The translations under genes were made by a program, and so were the position numbers. The notes under the pieces were generated by a model that saw only the letters and a list, made by a program, of their open reading frames with translations, was not told the DNA's origin and ran no database searches. This document shows, one piece after another, positions 1 to 5,385 of a stretch of 7,548 nucleotides of DNA. Within the stretch, counting starts at the first letter, position 1, and the number at the start of each line of letters is the position of its first letter. Source of the stretch: Actinomycetota bacterium (GTDB lineage: Bacteria > Desulfobacterota > Deferrimicrobia > Deferrimicrobiales > Deferrimicrobiaceae); assembly GCA_016844415.1 (NCBI GenBank), contig JAENIX010000201.1:1-7548 (forward strand), in the 5' to 3' direction.

Positions 1-30
1 TGTATACAAATTTGGAGATCCAGCGCAGAG

Positions 31-1629
31 ATGAACTGGTACAAAAGCATCGGAATGAAGATCATCCTGAGCGTCGTCGGGATGATCCTGCTCGTGAACG
101 GCACGCTGGCCTGGCTTTTTCTCGGCATCCAGAGGGAAAACCTGAACCATGCGATCCTCCGGACCGCCTCGCAGCTCAGCGAGACGATCAAGAAATCGAT
201 CCAGAACGACATGCTCGAGAACCGGAAGGAAGCGGCCTACAAGATCATGGAGACGATCGGGCGGCAGGAGGGGATCGAAAAAGTCCGGGTCTACAGCTCC
301 GAGGGGAAGATCCTCTTCTCCAGCGGCAACCCCGGCGAGGTCGGCCGGATGGTCAACCAGAGAGCGGAAGCGTGCTACGGGTGTCATTCGGAAGCTCGGC
401 CGCTCGAGCGGCTGGCGACGTCCGAGCGAAGCCGCATCTTCTTTTCCGGGACCAACGAGGATACGGGCGGCGTGAGCCACCGCGTTCTCGGGATCATCAA
501 TCCCATGTACAACGATTCGGGCTGCTCCGCCGCGGCGTGCCACGCCCACCCCGAGTCGCAGAAGGTCCTGGGGGTGATCGACGTCACCATGGACCTGAGC
601 GAGGTGGACGGCCAGATGGCCTGGGCGCGCCGCCAGGTCCTGGTCGTGAGCATCGTCTCGGTGATCGCCATCTTCATCATCGTCGCCCTCATCCTCTTCC
701 ACTTCGTAGAGAAGCCGGTCAAGGAGCTTGTTCTCGGCACGAAGCGGATCTCGGAGGGGGATCTCGACCATTTCATCGACGTTACGACGAACGACGAGAT
801 GGGACACCTGGCGACATCGTTCAACCAGATGACCCTGGACCTGCAGAACGCCCAAAAGCAGATCCAGGAGGGGATCCGGAACCTGGAGCACAAGGTGGAA
901 GAGCGGACGCAGGAACTCAAGACGACCCAGTCGCAGCTCCTTCATTCGGAGAAGCTTGCCGCCGTGGGAGCGTTGGCGGCGACCGTGGCGCACGAGATCA
1001 ACAACCCGCTGACCGGCGTCTACACGTACATCCGGCTCATGGAGAGAAAGATCGACCAGGGACAGCACGGGGCGGAGGAAATCGCGAAATTCAAGGGGTA
1101 TCTCGACACGATGCGCAGGGAGGTCGAGAGGACGACCGCCATCGTGCAGAACCTGCTCGATTTCACGCGGCCGAAGGAGCCGGTCCGCAAGGCCATGAAC
1201 CTCGTCAAGGTGATGGAGGAGTCCCTCGCCCTCATCTCGAACAAGCTGAGCCTCGCCAATATCGAGGTGGTGAAGCTCCTGAACCCCCTGCCGGAGATCC
1301 AGGCCGACCCGGCGCACATGAAGCAGGTGTTCCTCAACCTCCTCATCAACGCCTGCGAAGCGATGGAAGAAGGGGGAACCTTGACGATCCGGTCCGATCA
1401 CCACCCGGATACGAACACCGTGACGATGCGCTTCCGCGACACGGGGCCCGGGATCGAGGAGAAGGACCTCGCCCGGATCTTCGATCCCTTTTTCTCGACG
1501 AAGAAGAAGGGGACCGGGCTGGGCCTCTCGGTCGTCAACGGCATCGTGACCCGCCACAACGGCAAGGTGGAAATCGACAGCACCCCAGGGGAGGGAACCG
1601 ATATCCGGGTGACTCTTCCCGCCGGGTAA
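31..1629 (+). CDS. Membrane sensor histidine kinase with a two-haem-motif c-type sensor domain
   Basis: This is a 532-residue sensor kinase. TM1 lies at about residues 10-32, an extracytoplasmic sensor at 35-202, TM2 at about 203-226 and a HAMP linker at about 227-279. A coiled coil leads to the HisKA domain with phospho-acceptor His321 in HEINNPL. The ATPase domain has the N box (N436, N440), DTGPGI at 470-475, a FDPFF box near 482 and GTGLGLS at 494-500. The sensor carries CYGCH (115-119) and CSAAACH (165-171), that is CXXCH and CX4CH c-haem motifs. TM1 would place them outside the membrane, where haem c is attached. Family knowledge: haem-c PAS-type sensors are known in Geobacter chemotaxis proteins. 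Inference: it senses redox state or a small ligand and phosphorylates the NtrC-like regulator two genes downstream. There is no fused receiver. The ATG at 31 follows a weak GCAGAG; a better GGAG (14-17) is rather far away. Met9 is a less likely alternative start. Confidence 0.93.
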   Translation: MNWYKSIGMKIILSVVGMILLVNGTLAWLFLGIQRENLNHAILRTASQLSETIKKSIQNDMLENRKEAAYKIMETIGRQEGIEKVRVYSSEGKILFSSGNPGEVGRMVNQRAEACYGCHSEARPLERLATSERSRIFFSGTNEDTGGVSHRVLGIINPMYNDSGCSAAACHAHPESQKVLGVIDVTMDLSEVDGQMAWARRQVLVVSIVSVIAIFIIVALILFHFVEKPVKELVLGTKRISEGDLDHFIDVTTNDEMGHLATSFNQMTLDLQNAQKQIQEGIRNLEHKVEERTQELKTTQSQLLHSEKLAAVGALAATVAHEINNPLTGVYTYIRLMERKIDQGQHGAEEIAKFKGYLDTMRREVERTTAIVQNLLDFTRPKEPVRKAMNLVKVMEESLALISNKLSLANIEVVKLLNPLPEIQADPAHMKQVFLNLLINACEAMEEGGTLTIRSDHHPDTNTVTMRFRDTGPGIEEKDLARIFDPFFSTKKKGTGLGLSVVNGIVTRHNGKVEIDSTPGEGTDIRVTLPAG

Positions 1630-1680
1630 AGGGAAGCGGAGAACATCGGAAACGTCCTCTACATACGGCCCGTCGGGGCG

Positions 1681-2196
1681 GTGGATCACGGGATCCTCGA
1701 ATGGCTGAGGGAAGAGATGGGTGACTGCCTCATGGCGACCGTCCGGATCCTGCCGCCGATCCCCGTGCCTCCGGAAAGCTTCGAGTCCCGTCGGAACCAG
1801 CATTATTCGACGAAGATCCTCAAGGTGATGCTCGGGGACGTCCCGCAGGACGCGCTCAAGCTCCTTGGGGTGACGGACAAGGATCTGTGCATCCCGATCC
1901 TGACGTACGTGTTCGGGGAGGCGCAGGTGGGGGGAACGGCCGCCGTCGTCTCCCTCGCCCGGCTGCGACAGGAGCATTACTGGCTGACGCCGGACCGGTC
2001 GCTGCTCCTGGAGAGACTTCGCAAGGAATGCCTCCACGAGCTGGGGCACACGTTCGGTCTCGTTCATTGCCCGTCGAGGGATTGCGTGATGTACCTTTCG
2101 AACACCGTGGTGGACGTGGACACCAGGGGGCGGGACTTCTGCAGGGGTTGCCAGACGGTCGTGGCGTCCAACACAGCGACGGAGAGGCGGGGATGA
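1681..2196 (+). CDS. amzA: Archaemetzincin-family zinc metalloprotease (start uncertain)
   Basis: Numbered from the GTG at 1681 (171 residues), the protein has the archaemetzincin signature. HELGHTFGLVH at 119-129 gives zinc ligands His119, His123 and His129, with Glu120 as catalytic base. A structural zinc site follows (Cys130, Cys135, Cys154, Cys157), with the Met-turn at Met137. Family members are small soluble cytoplasmic zinc proteases, widespread in archaea and sporadic in bacteria; physiological substrates are poorly known. All key residues are present, so it should be active. Odd point: in-frame codons before 1681 (about 1645-1680) read IGNVLYIRPVGAV, which looks like the first beta strand of the family. 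However, no ATG, GTG or TTG lies between the kinase stop and 1681. Translation may begin at the rare codon ATC 1645, behind GGAAGCGGAG. The 3' end overlaps the regulator start as ATGA, so all three genes are probably one operon. A role in kinase/regulator signalling is only suggested by position. Confidence 0.88.
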   Translation: MDHGILEWLREEMGDCLMATVRILPPIPVPPESFESRRNQHYSTKILKVMLGDVPQDALKLLGVTDKDLCIPILTYVFGEAQVGGTAAVVSLARLRQEHYWLTPDRSLLLERLRKECLHELGHTFGLVHCPSRDCVMYLSNTVVDVDTRGRDFCRGCQTVVASNTATERRG

Positions 2197-3569
2197 CGAT
2201 GGAGAAGAAGGTCAACATCATTGTGGTGGACGTGGTGGACGACGAGGAAATCGTCCGGGCTTCGCTGACCGGCTGGCTCGAGGAGGACGGGTACCGCGTG
2301 GAGGCCGTGGAGAGCGGCAGGAAGGCGCTGGAACGCCTCCCCGAGAGGGAGTGGGACCTGATGCTGGTGGATCTGAAGATGCCCGGGATGGACGGAATCC
2401 AGCTGATGGACGAGGTCCACAAGACGGCGCCCGAGATGCTGGTCATCATCATGACGGCCTACGCGACGGTCGACACCGCCGTGAAGGCGATGAAGAAGGG
2501 GGCCTACGACTATTTCGTCAAACCGTTCAACCCCGACGACATCTCCCTGACGATCCGGAAGATCGTGGACCATCACAAGCTCGTCCAGGAGAACCTGTTT
2601 TTGCGGAAAGAGCTCAAGAAGCAGTACAAACTGAGGGACATGATCAGCAAGAACGAGAAGATGCTGGAGATCTTCGACCTGGCGCGGACCGTCGCGAAGA
2701 GCAGCTCGACGGTCCTCATCCAGGGCGAGAGCGGGACGGGGAAGGAGCTTCTCGCGCGGGCGATCCACGACGAAAGCCCGAGGATGGACGCGCCGTTCAT
2801 CTCCGTGTCCTGCGCTTCCCTCACGGAAAGCCTGCTGGAGAGCGAGCTCTTCGGGCACGAAAAGGGCGCCTTCACGGGCGCCACCGCCCTCAACAGAGGG
2901 AAGCTGGAGCTCGCCCAGGACGGGACCCTCTTCCTGGACGAGATCGGGGACATCAGCCTGAAGCTGCAGATGGACCTTCTCCGCGTCCTCGAGCAAAGGG
3001 AGTTCCGGCGGGTCGGGGGCTCGGAACTGATCCCCATCAACTCGCGGATCATCGCCGCCACGAACCGGGACCTTGCGGCCGCCATCGAGGCGGAGCGCTT
3101 CCGCGCCGACCTCTACTATCGCCTGAACGTCATCTCCATCCACATCCCGCCGTTGCGGGAGAGGAGGGAGGACATCCCGCTCCTGGTCGACCACTTCATC
3201 GAGAAATTCAACATCGAGATGGGGAAGGAGATCCGCGGGATCAGCGAAGGGGCCGTGAGAATCCTGATGAGCAACGATTGGCCGGGGAACGCGCGGGAGC
3301 TTCGGAACGTCATCGAGAGGGCGGTGGTCGTGGCCAAGGGGAACATCGTCACCGAGTCCGACATCAGCCTCCCGTCCGCCGCTTCGGCCGCGAATCATCG
3401 GACGAAATCGCTCGAGGAGATCGAGAAGGCGCACATCCGGGTGGTCCTGAACGAGAACCAGTGGAACATCGTGCGGTCCGCCCATGCGCTCGGGATCGAT
3501 CGGGTCACCCTCTACAACAAGATCAAGAAATTCGACCTGAAGAAGGAAGGGGGCGCGGCGAAGAAGTGA
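2193..3569 (+). CDS. NtrC-family sigma-54-dependent response regulator
   Basis: This is a 458-residue three-domain activator. The receiver (about 7-125) has acidic residues D16/D17, phospho-acceptor Asp60 in LMLVDLKMPGMDG, Thr88 and Lys110. The AAA+ domain (about 150-385) has Walker A GESGTGKE (178-185), ESELFGHEKGAFTGA ending at 230 and Walker B GTLFLDEIG (245-253). GAFTGA is the loop that contacts sigma-54. A Fis-type HTH lies at about 408-447 (WNIVRSAHALGI, then VTLYNKIKKF). ATG 2193 was chosen because it overlaps the protease stop (ATGA) and follows GGAGAGG at 2181-2187; ATG 2199 is an alternative. It is the probable partner of the kinase at 31-1629 and the probable activator of the -24/-12 promoter about 200 bp downstream. 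Oddity: a 9-bp tandem duplication (2223-2240) repeats Val-Val-Asp just before the acidic pair, making the first strand three residues longer than usual. Confidence 0.95.
   Translation: MTMEKKVNIIVVDVVDDEEIVRASLTGWLEEDGYRVEAVESGRKALERLPEREWDLMLVDLKMPGMDGIQLMDEVHKTAPEMLVIIMTAYATVDTAVKAMKKGAYDYFVKPFNPDDISLTIRKIVDHHKLVQENLFLRKELKKQYKLRDMISKNEKMLEIFDLARTVAKSSSTVLIQGESGTGKELLARAIHDESPRMDAPFISVSCASLTESLLESELFGHEKGAFTGATALNRGKLELAQDGTLFLDEIGDISLKLQMDLLRVLEQREFRRVGGSELIPINSRIIAATNRDLAAAIEAERFRADLYYRLNVISIHIPPLRERREDIPLLVDHFIEKFNIEMGKEIRGISEGAVRILMSNDWPGNARELRNVIERAVVVAKGNIVTESDISLPSAASAANHRTKSLEEIEKAHIRVVLNENQWNIVRSAHALGIDRVTLYNKIKKFDLKKEGGAAKK
2223..2240 (+). repeat. Perfect 9-bp in-frame tandem duplication in the receiver domain
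   Basis: GTGGTGGAC occurs twice back to back (2223-2231 and 2232-2240), encoding VVD-VVD at residues 11-16 of the response regulator. Receivers normally read hydrophobic strand then DDE; here the extra triplet gives VVDVVDDE. The reading frame is kept. It could be a recent slippage event, a fixed lineage variant or an assembly artefact. Confidence 0.9.
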
Positions 3570-3594
3570 TGAAAAAATCAATAAGCTGTTGAAT

Positions 3595-3602
3595 GTTGCA
3601 AC
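3595..3602. repeat. GTTGCAAC palindrome, candidate activator site
   Basis: This is a perfect 8-bp palindrome. A second GTTG at 3588-3591 also pairs with CAAC at 3599-3602 (GTTG-N7-CAAC). It lies about 197 bp upstream of the predicted transcription start, within the range where enhancer sites for NtrC-type activators occur. Short palindromes arise by chance, so binding is speculative. Confidence 0.3.
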
Positions 3603-3635
3603 TACATAATCCCTAAGAAATTCAGCATGTAATCT

Positions 3636-3649
3636 TTCCCTGCCGGGAA
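3636..3649. repeat. TTCCC-TGCC-GGGAA stem-loop
   Basis: A 5-bp stem with a 4-base loop lies 66 bases after the regulator stop. Neither strand has a T run after it, so it is not a convincing intrinsic terminator. It could mark a transcript 3' end or be incidental. Confidence 0.3.
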
Positions 3650-3680
3650 GTGTAAAGAATCTCTGCAATCCGTCGTTTTC

Positions 3681-3714
3681 CGGACCTTCCATCCCCTGGT
3701 CGGTCTCCGGTCCG
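3681..3714. repeat. CGGACC / GGTCCG inverted repeat
   Basis: Perfect 6-base arms at 3681-3686 and 3709-3714 are separated by 22 bases. The interval holds an alternative partner, GGTC at 3698-3701. It lies 80-115 bp upstream of the predicted transcription start, a plausible distance for an NtrC-type activator site. Evidence for function is weak. Confidence 0.25.
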
Positions 3715-3727
3715 TTATCCCCTTGGT

Positions 3728-3740
3728 TAACAGATTGTTA
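3728..3740. repeat. TAACA-GAT-TGTTA inverted repeat, candidate operator
   Basis: Perfect 5-base arms flank a 3-base centre; the dyad axis is at 3734, about 62 bp upstream of the predicted start. The dyad shape suits a dimeric HTH regulator. It may belong to the response regulator or an unrelated factor, and no second exact copy was seen in the window. Confidence 0.35.
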
Positions 3741-3754
3741 TGCGGCGCACGCGA

Positions 3755-3767
3755 GCCGGTAACCGGC
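3755..3767. repeat. GCCGGT-A-ACCGGC inverted repeat abutting the -24 element
   Basis: Perfect 6-base arms surround a single central A and end two bases before the TGGCAC of the sigma-54 promoter. A protein bound here could hinder or modulate polymerase; alternatively it is chance symmetry in GC-rich DNA. It is the strongest dyad in the intergenic region by arm length and tightness. Confidence 0.4.
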
Positions 3768-3768
3768 C

Positions 3769-3785
3769 TTGGCACAACCGTTGCG
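3769..3785 (+). promoter_or_regulatory. Sigma-54 (-24/-12) promoter
   Basis: The sequence TTGGCACAACCGTTGCG contains TGGCAC at 3770-3775, five spacer bases and TTGC at 3781-3784. The invariant GG (3771-3772) and GC (3783-3784) are separated by exactly ten bases, as required for sigma-54. Transcription should start near 3796, some 37 bases before the small ORF at 3833. The NtrC-type activator encoded immediately upstream makes this a self-consistent activator/promoter pair. Direct control of this promoter by that regulator is inference; the motif itself is plainly visible. Confidence 0.88.
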
Positions 3786-3832
3786 GAGGTGAGGTTTGCG
3801 GGAAGTGGGTCCAGCGGAGGGAGGTGGGAACG

Positions 3833-3913
3833 ATGGGGTACCTGGTGATGGGAATCGCGTACATCGTTCTGTCGGTACTTGCCGCCGTGAGGCCGGAGGC
3901 AAGGCACGCATGA
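3833..3913 (+). CDS. Small one-helix membrane peptide (26 residues), first ORF of the sigma-54 operon
   Basis: The ORF starts at ATG 3833 and ends at TGA 3911-3913. It is preceded by GGAGGGAGGTGG (3816-3827), one of the strongest Shine-Dalgarno matches in the window, at good spacing. Residues 1-19 are hydrophobic (MGYLVMGIAYIVLSVLAAV) and could span the membrane once. The short tail RPEARHA has two arginines, suggesting a cytoplasmic C-terminus. It lies between the sigma-54 promoter and the first GcvH-like gene. Very small single-helix subunits are known in other respiratory complexes (for example CydX in cytochrome bd oxidase), and that is the model I would apply here. No specific family is recognised. 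It may instead be a leader ORF. The ribosome-binding site, the position and the lack of charge in the helix argue against chance. Confidence 0.6.
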   Translation: MGYLVMGIAYIVLSVLAAVRPEARHA

Positions 3914-3971
3914 GAAGTTCCCGGAAATCGGTCGCGAGAAACGGAACCACCGGAGGAAAAGGGGTGCGGAG

Positions 3972-4682
3972 ATGAAAGAAATGAGATGCCCTTTTCTGGA
4001 AACGAAAACCGTGACGTTCTGCAAGGCTTTCCCGTCGAAGATGATCCCGGTGGACCGGATGTCCTCCTCGGAAGGCCTCTGTAATACCTGCCACTACGAG
4101 GAATGCGCCCTGTACAGCGAAGTCAGCGGCCACGTCAAGGGGATGGAGAATGTCCGCGGATTCCACCTCCAGCTGGATTACTACTACCACCCCAAGCACC
4201 TGTGGGTCGCCCTGTCTCCCGGGGAAGAGGACGAGGCGCGGATCGGGATCGACGACTTTTCCGCCCGGCTGATCGGGAGGGTGGACCGCGCATCGGTGCC
4301 CGCCGCCGGCGTGGCGGTGAAAGAGAACAGCGTGTGCTTCCTCCTCCATTCCGGCCAGCGGACCGTCCGCCTGGTTTCACCCGCCAACGGGGTCATCAAG
4401 GCCGTCAACCCGAAGGTGGCCGCGGATCCCTCCATCCTCAACGACGACCCGTACTCCGAAGGCTGGATCTTCTCCATGCGGCTCAAGGGGGATGCGGTGA
4501 AAGGGCTGTACCACGAGAACGTCGCCCGGAAGTGGTACGAGAGCGAGGTCGAAAGGCTGCACAGGGTGTTCTCTTCCGAGCTGGGGATGACGGCGACGGA
4601 CGGGGGCGAGGCGCACAAGGATATCAGCAGCCGCTTGAGCGAAGCGCAATGGGGAAAGATCGTCGGCCAATTTCTAGGGTAA
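3972..4682 (+). CDS. GcvH-fold protein with Cys-rich N-terminus, lacking the lipoyl lysine
   Basis: This 236-residue protein has no signal peptide or membrane segment. Residues 1-50 hold Cys6, Cys17, Cys37, Cys40 and Cys45 (CPF, then FCKAFP, then CNTCHYEECALY), a likely Zn or Fe-S site. Residues about 70-172 match the glycine-cleavage H-protein fold: HPKHLWV, RIGIDDFSARLIGRVD, VPAAG, VSPANGVIKAVN, then DPYSEGWIFSMRL. In true H proteins the lipoylated Lys sits in ESVKAASDIYxPVSG. The aligned stretch here reads HSGQRTVRLVSPANG, placing Gln129 at that position, so it is probably not lipoylated. No glycine-cleavage enzymes are nearby; the neighbours are a paralogue and a quinone-linked redox complex. 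Inference: a structural, assembly or electron-transfer partner of that complex. ATG 3972 has GCGGAG just upstream and GGAGG further back. Automatic annotation would probably call it 'glycine cleavage system protein H', which I consider misleading. Confidence 0.85.
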   Translation: MKEMRCPFLETKTVTFCKAFPSKMIPVDRMSSSEGLCNTCHYEECALYSEVSGHVKGMENVRGFHLQLDYYYHPKHLWVALSPGEEDEARIGIDDFSARLIGRVDRASVPAAGVAVKENSVCFLLHSGQRTVRLVSPANGVIKAVNPKVAADPSILNDDPYSEGWIFSMRLKGDAVKGLYHENVARKWYESEVERLHRVFSSELGMTATDGGEAHKDISSRLSEAQWGKIVGQFLG

Positions 4683-4685
4683 TCG

Positions 4686-4694
4686 CAGGAGGTG
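4686..4694 (+). promoter_or_regulatory. Ribosome-binding site CAGGAGGTG
   Basis: A near-consensus AGGAGGTG lies four bases before ATG 4699, in the 16-base gap after the stop of the preceding gene. It fixes the start of the second GcvH-like gene and indicates strong independent initiation. Confidence 0.8.
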
Positions 4695-4698
4695 CGCC

Positions 4699-5385
4699 AT
4701 GGTAGTCCTTCTCGTCCTGCTCACGCTTCTCGGATGCATCTTGCTGAGTCTGGCCCTCCGGCGAAGGGAAAAGGCGGCAGCGGGTGCCCGGCCCGTCCGG
4801 GAGCCGGCCGCGCTGTTCCCATCCCTGGCGGCGCAGGAACTGCCCGGCGGCCTGTTTGTCCACAGCGGCCACACCTGGGCGAAGCTCGATTCCTCGGGCG
4901 CCGTGCAGGTGGGGCTGGACGGTTTCGCCCAGGGAATTCTCGGGAGGATCGACCGGTTCGAGCTTCCCCCGGACGGAGCGACGCTTCGCCAGGGCGAGCC
5001 GGCGTTCGCCGCCCTCCAGTCGGGCAAGCGGATCGAGTTCGTGTCCCCCGTCGACGGAGTGGTCTGCGCCGTGAACGGGCAGATCAACGCCGACCCGGCG
5101 GCGGCGAGGGTGGATCCCTATGAGAAGGGATGGGCGTTTGCGATCCGGCCGTCCAACCTCTCCCAGAACCTGAAGAAGCTCCGGATCGGCCCGGAGGCCG
5201 CCGCGTGGCTGGAAAGGGAAGCGAGGAGCTTCACGGAGTTCCTGTCCCTGCACCGGGCCGTGCCCGTCGAGGTCGGGGTCACCCTGGCGGACGGCGGGAT
5301 CCACGCCGACGGGATCATGGAGAGCATGGACGGAGAGATCCTGCAGATCGCTGACTTCGGACTCCAAGGGAGGGAAGAGAGATGA
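4699..5385 (+). CDS. Membrane-anchored GcvH-like protein, paralogue of the preceding gene
   Basis: This 228-residue protein begins with a hydrophobic helix (about 2-20) followed by RRREK, suggesting a membrane anchor with the main domain in the cytoplasm. Residues about 52-152 repeat the GcvH-like pattern of the upstream protein: HSGHTWAKL, VGLDGFAQGILGRID, LPPDG, SGKRIEFVSPVDGVVCAVN, ADP, DPYEKGWAFAIR. The two proteins share these blocks in the same order, so they are tandem paralogues. The hairpin has Lys110 in SGKR, near the lipoyl-lysine position, but it is one residue shorter than a true H protein and lacks the ESVKA context. Lipoylation is therefore possible but doubtful. The first paralogue's N-terminal Cys cluster is absent. 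The stop overlaps the next start as ATGA, implying translational coupling with the Fe-S subunit. Inference: a membrane-tethered accessory of the HybA/HybB-type complex. LLGC at 10-13 resembles a weak lipobox, but the N-terminus has no positive charge. Confidence 0.83.
   Translation: MVVLLVLLTLLGCILLSLALRRREKAAAGARPVREPAALFPSLAAQELPGGLFVHSGHTWAKLDSSGAVQVGLDGFAQGILGRIDRFELPPDGATLRQGEPAFAALQSGKRIEFVSPVDGVVCAVNGQINADPAAARVDPYEKGWAFAIRPSNLSQNLKKLRIGPEAAAWLEREARSFTEFLSLHRAVPVEVGVTLADGGIHADGIMESMDGEILQIADFGLQGREER

Larger units (their letters stand above)
3570..3832. other. Intergenic regulatory region between the signalling operon and the redox operon
   Basis: This stretch holds no convincing protein gene. 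Its first 90 bases or so are visibly more AT-rich than the flanking genes. It contains several short inverted repeats (3595-3602, 3636-3649, 3681-3714, 3728-3740, 3755-3767) and a strong sigma-54 promoter match at 3770-3784. None of the stem-loops is followed by a T run on either strand, so I see no clear intrinsic terminator for the upstream operon. Some read-through, or a Rho-type end, is possible. The layout fits a sigma-54 control region in which an upstream-bound activator loops to the promoter. Confidence 0.7.

Noticed and set aside
1..8. TGTATACA palindrome at the window edge
   Set aside because: It is a perfect 8-bp palindrome but cut off from its upstream context; its role as an operator or promoter part cannot be judged.
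3569..3592. Seven-codon ORF overlapping the regulator stop
   Set aside because: It is too short and has no specific ribosome-binding site or feature; probably chance.
2064..3692. Long reverse-strand open frame (about 540 codons) opposite the response regulator
   Set aside because: It is antisense to an unmistakable NtrC-family gene, its product is Asp/Leu/His/Arg-rich with no domain pattern, and such frames are common in high-GC DNA.
3636..3714. Intrinsic terminator after the regulator gene
   Set aside because: The stem-loops in this stretch are weak or have long loops, and none is followed by a T run on either strand.
4080..4094. CNTCH as a c-type haem site in the first GcvH-like protein
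   Set aside because: The protein has no signal peptide or membrane anchor, so haem c attachment in the periplasm is not expected; the Cys pattern fits a metal site better.
4726..4737. LLGC lipobox in the second GcvH-like protein
   Set aside because: The N-terminal stretch lacks positive charge and the helix is followed by RRREK, which fits a transmembrane anchor better than a lipoprotein signal. It is not fully excluded.
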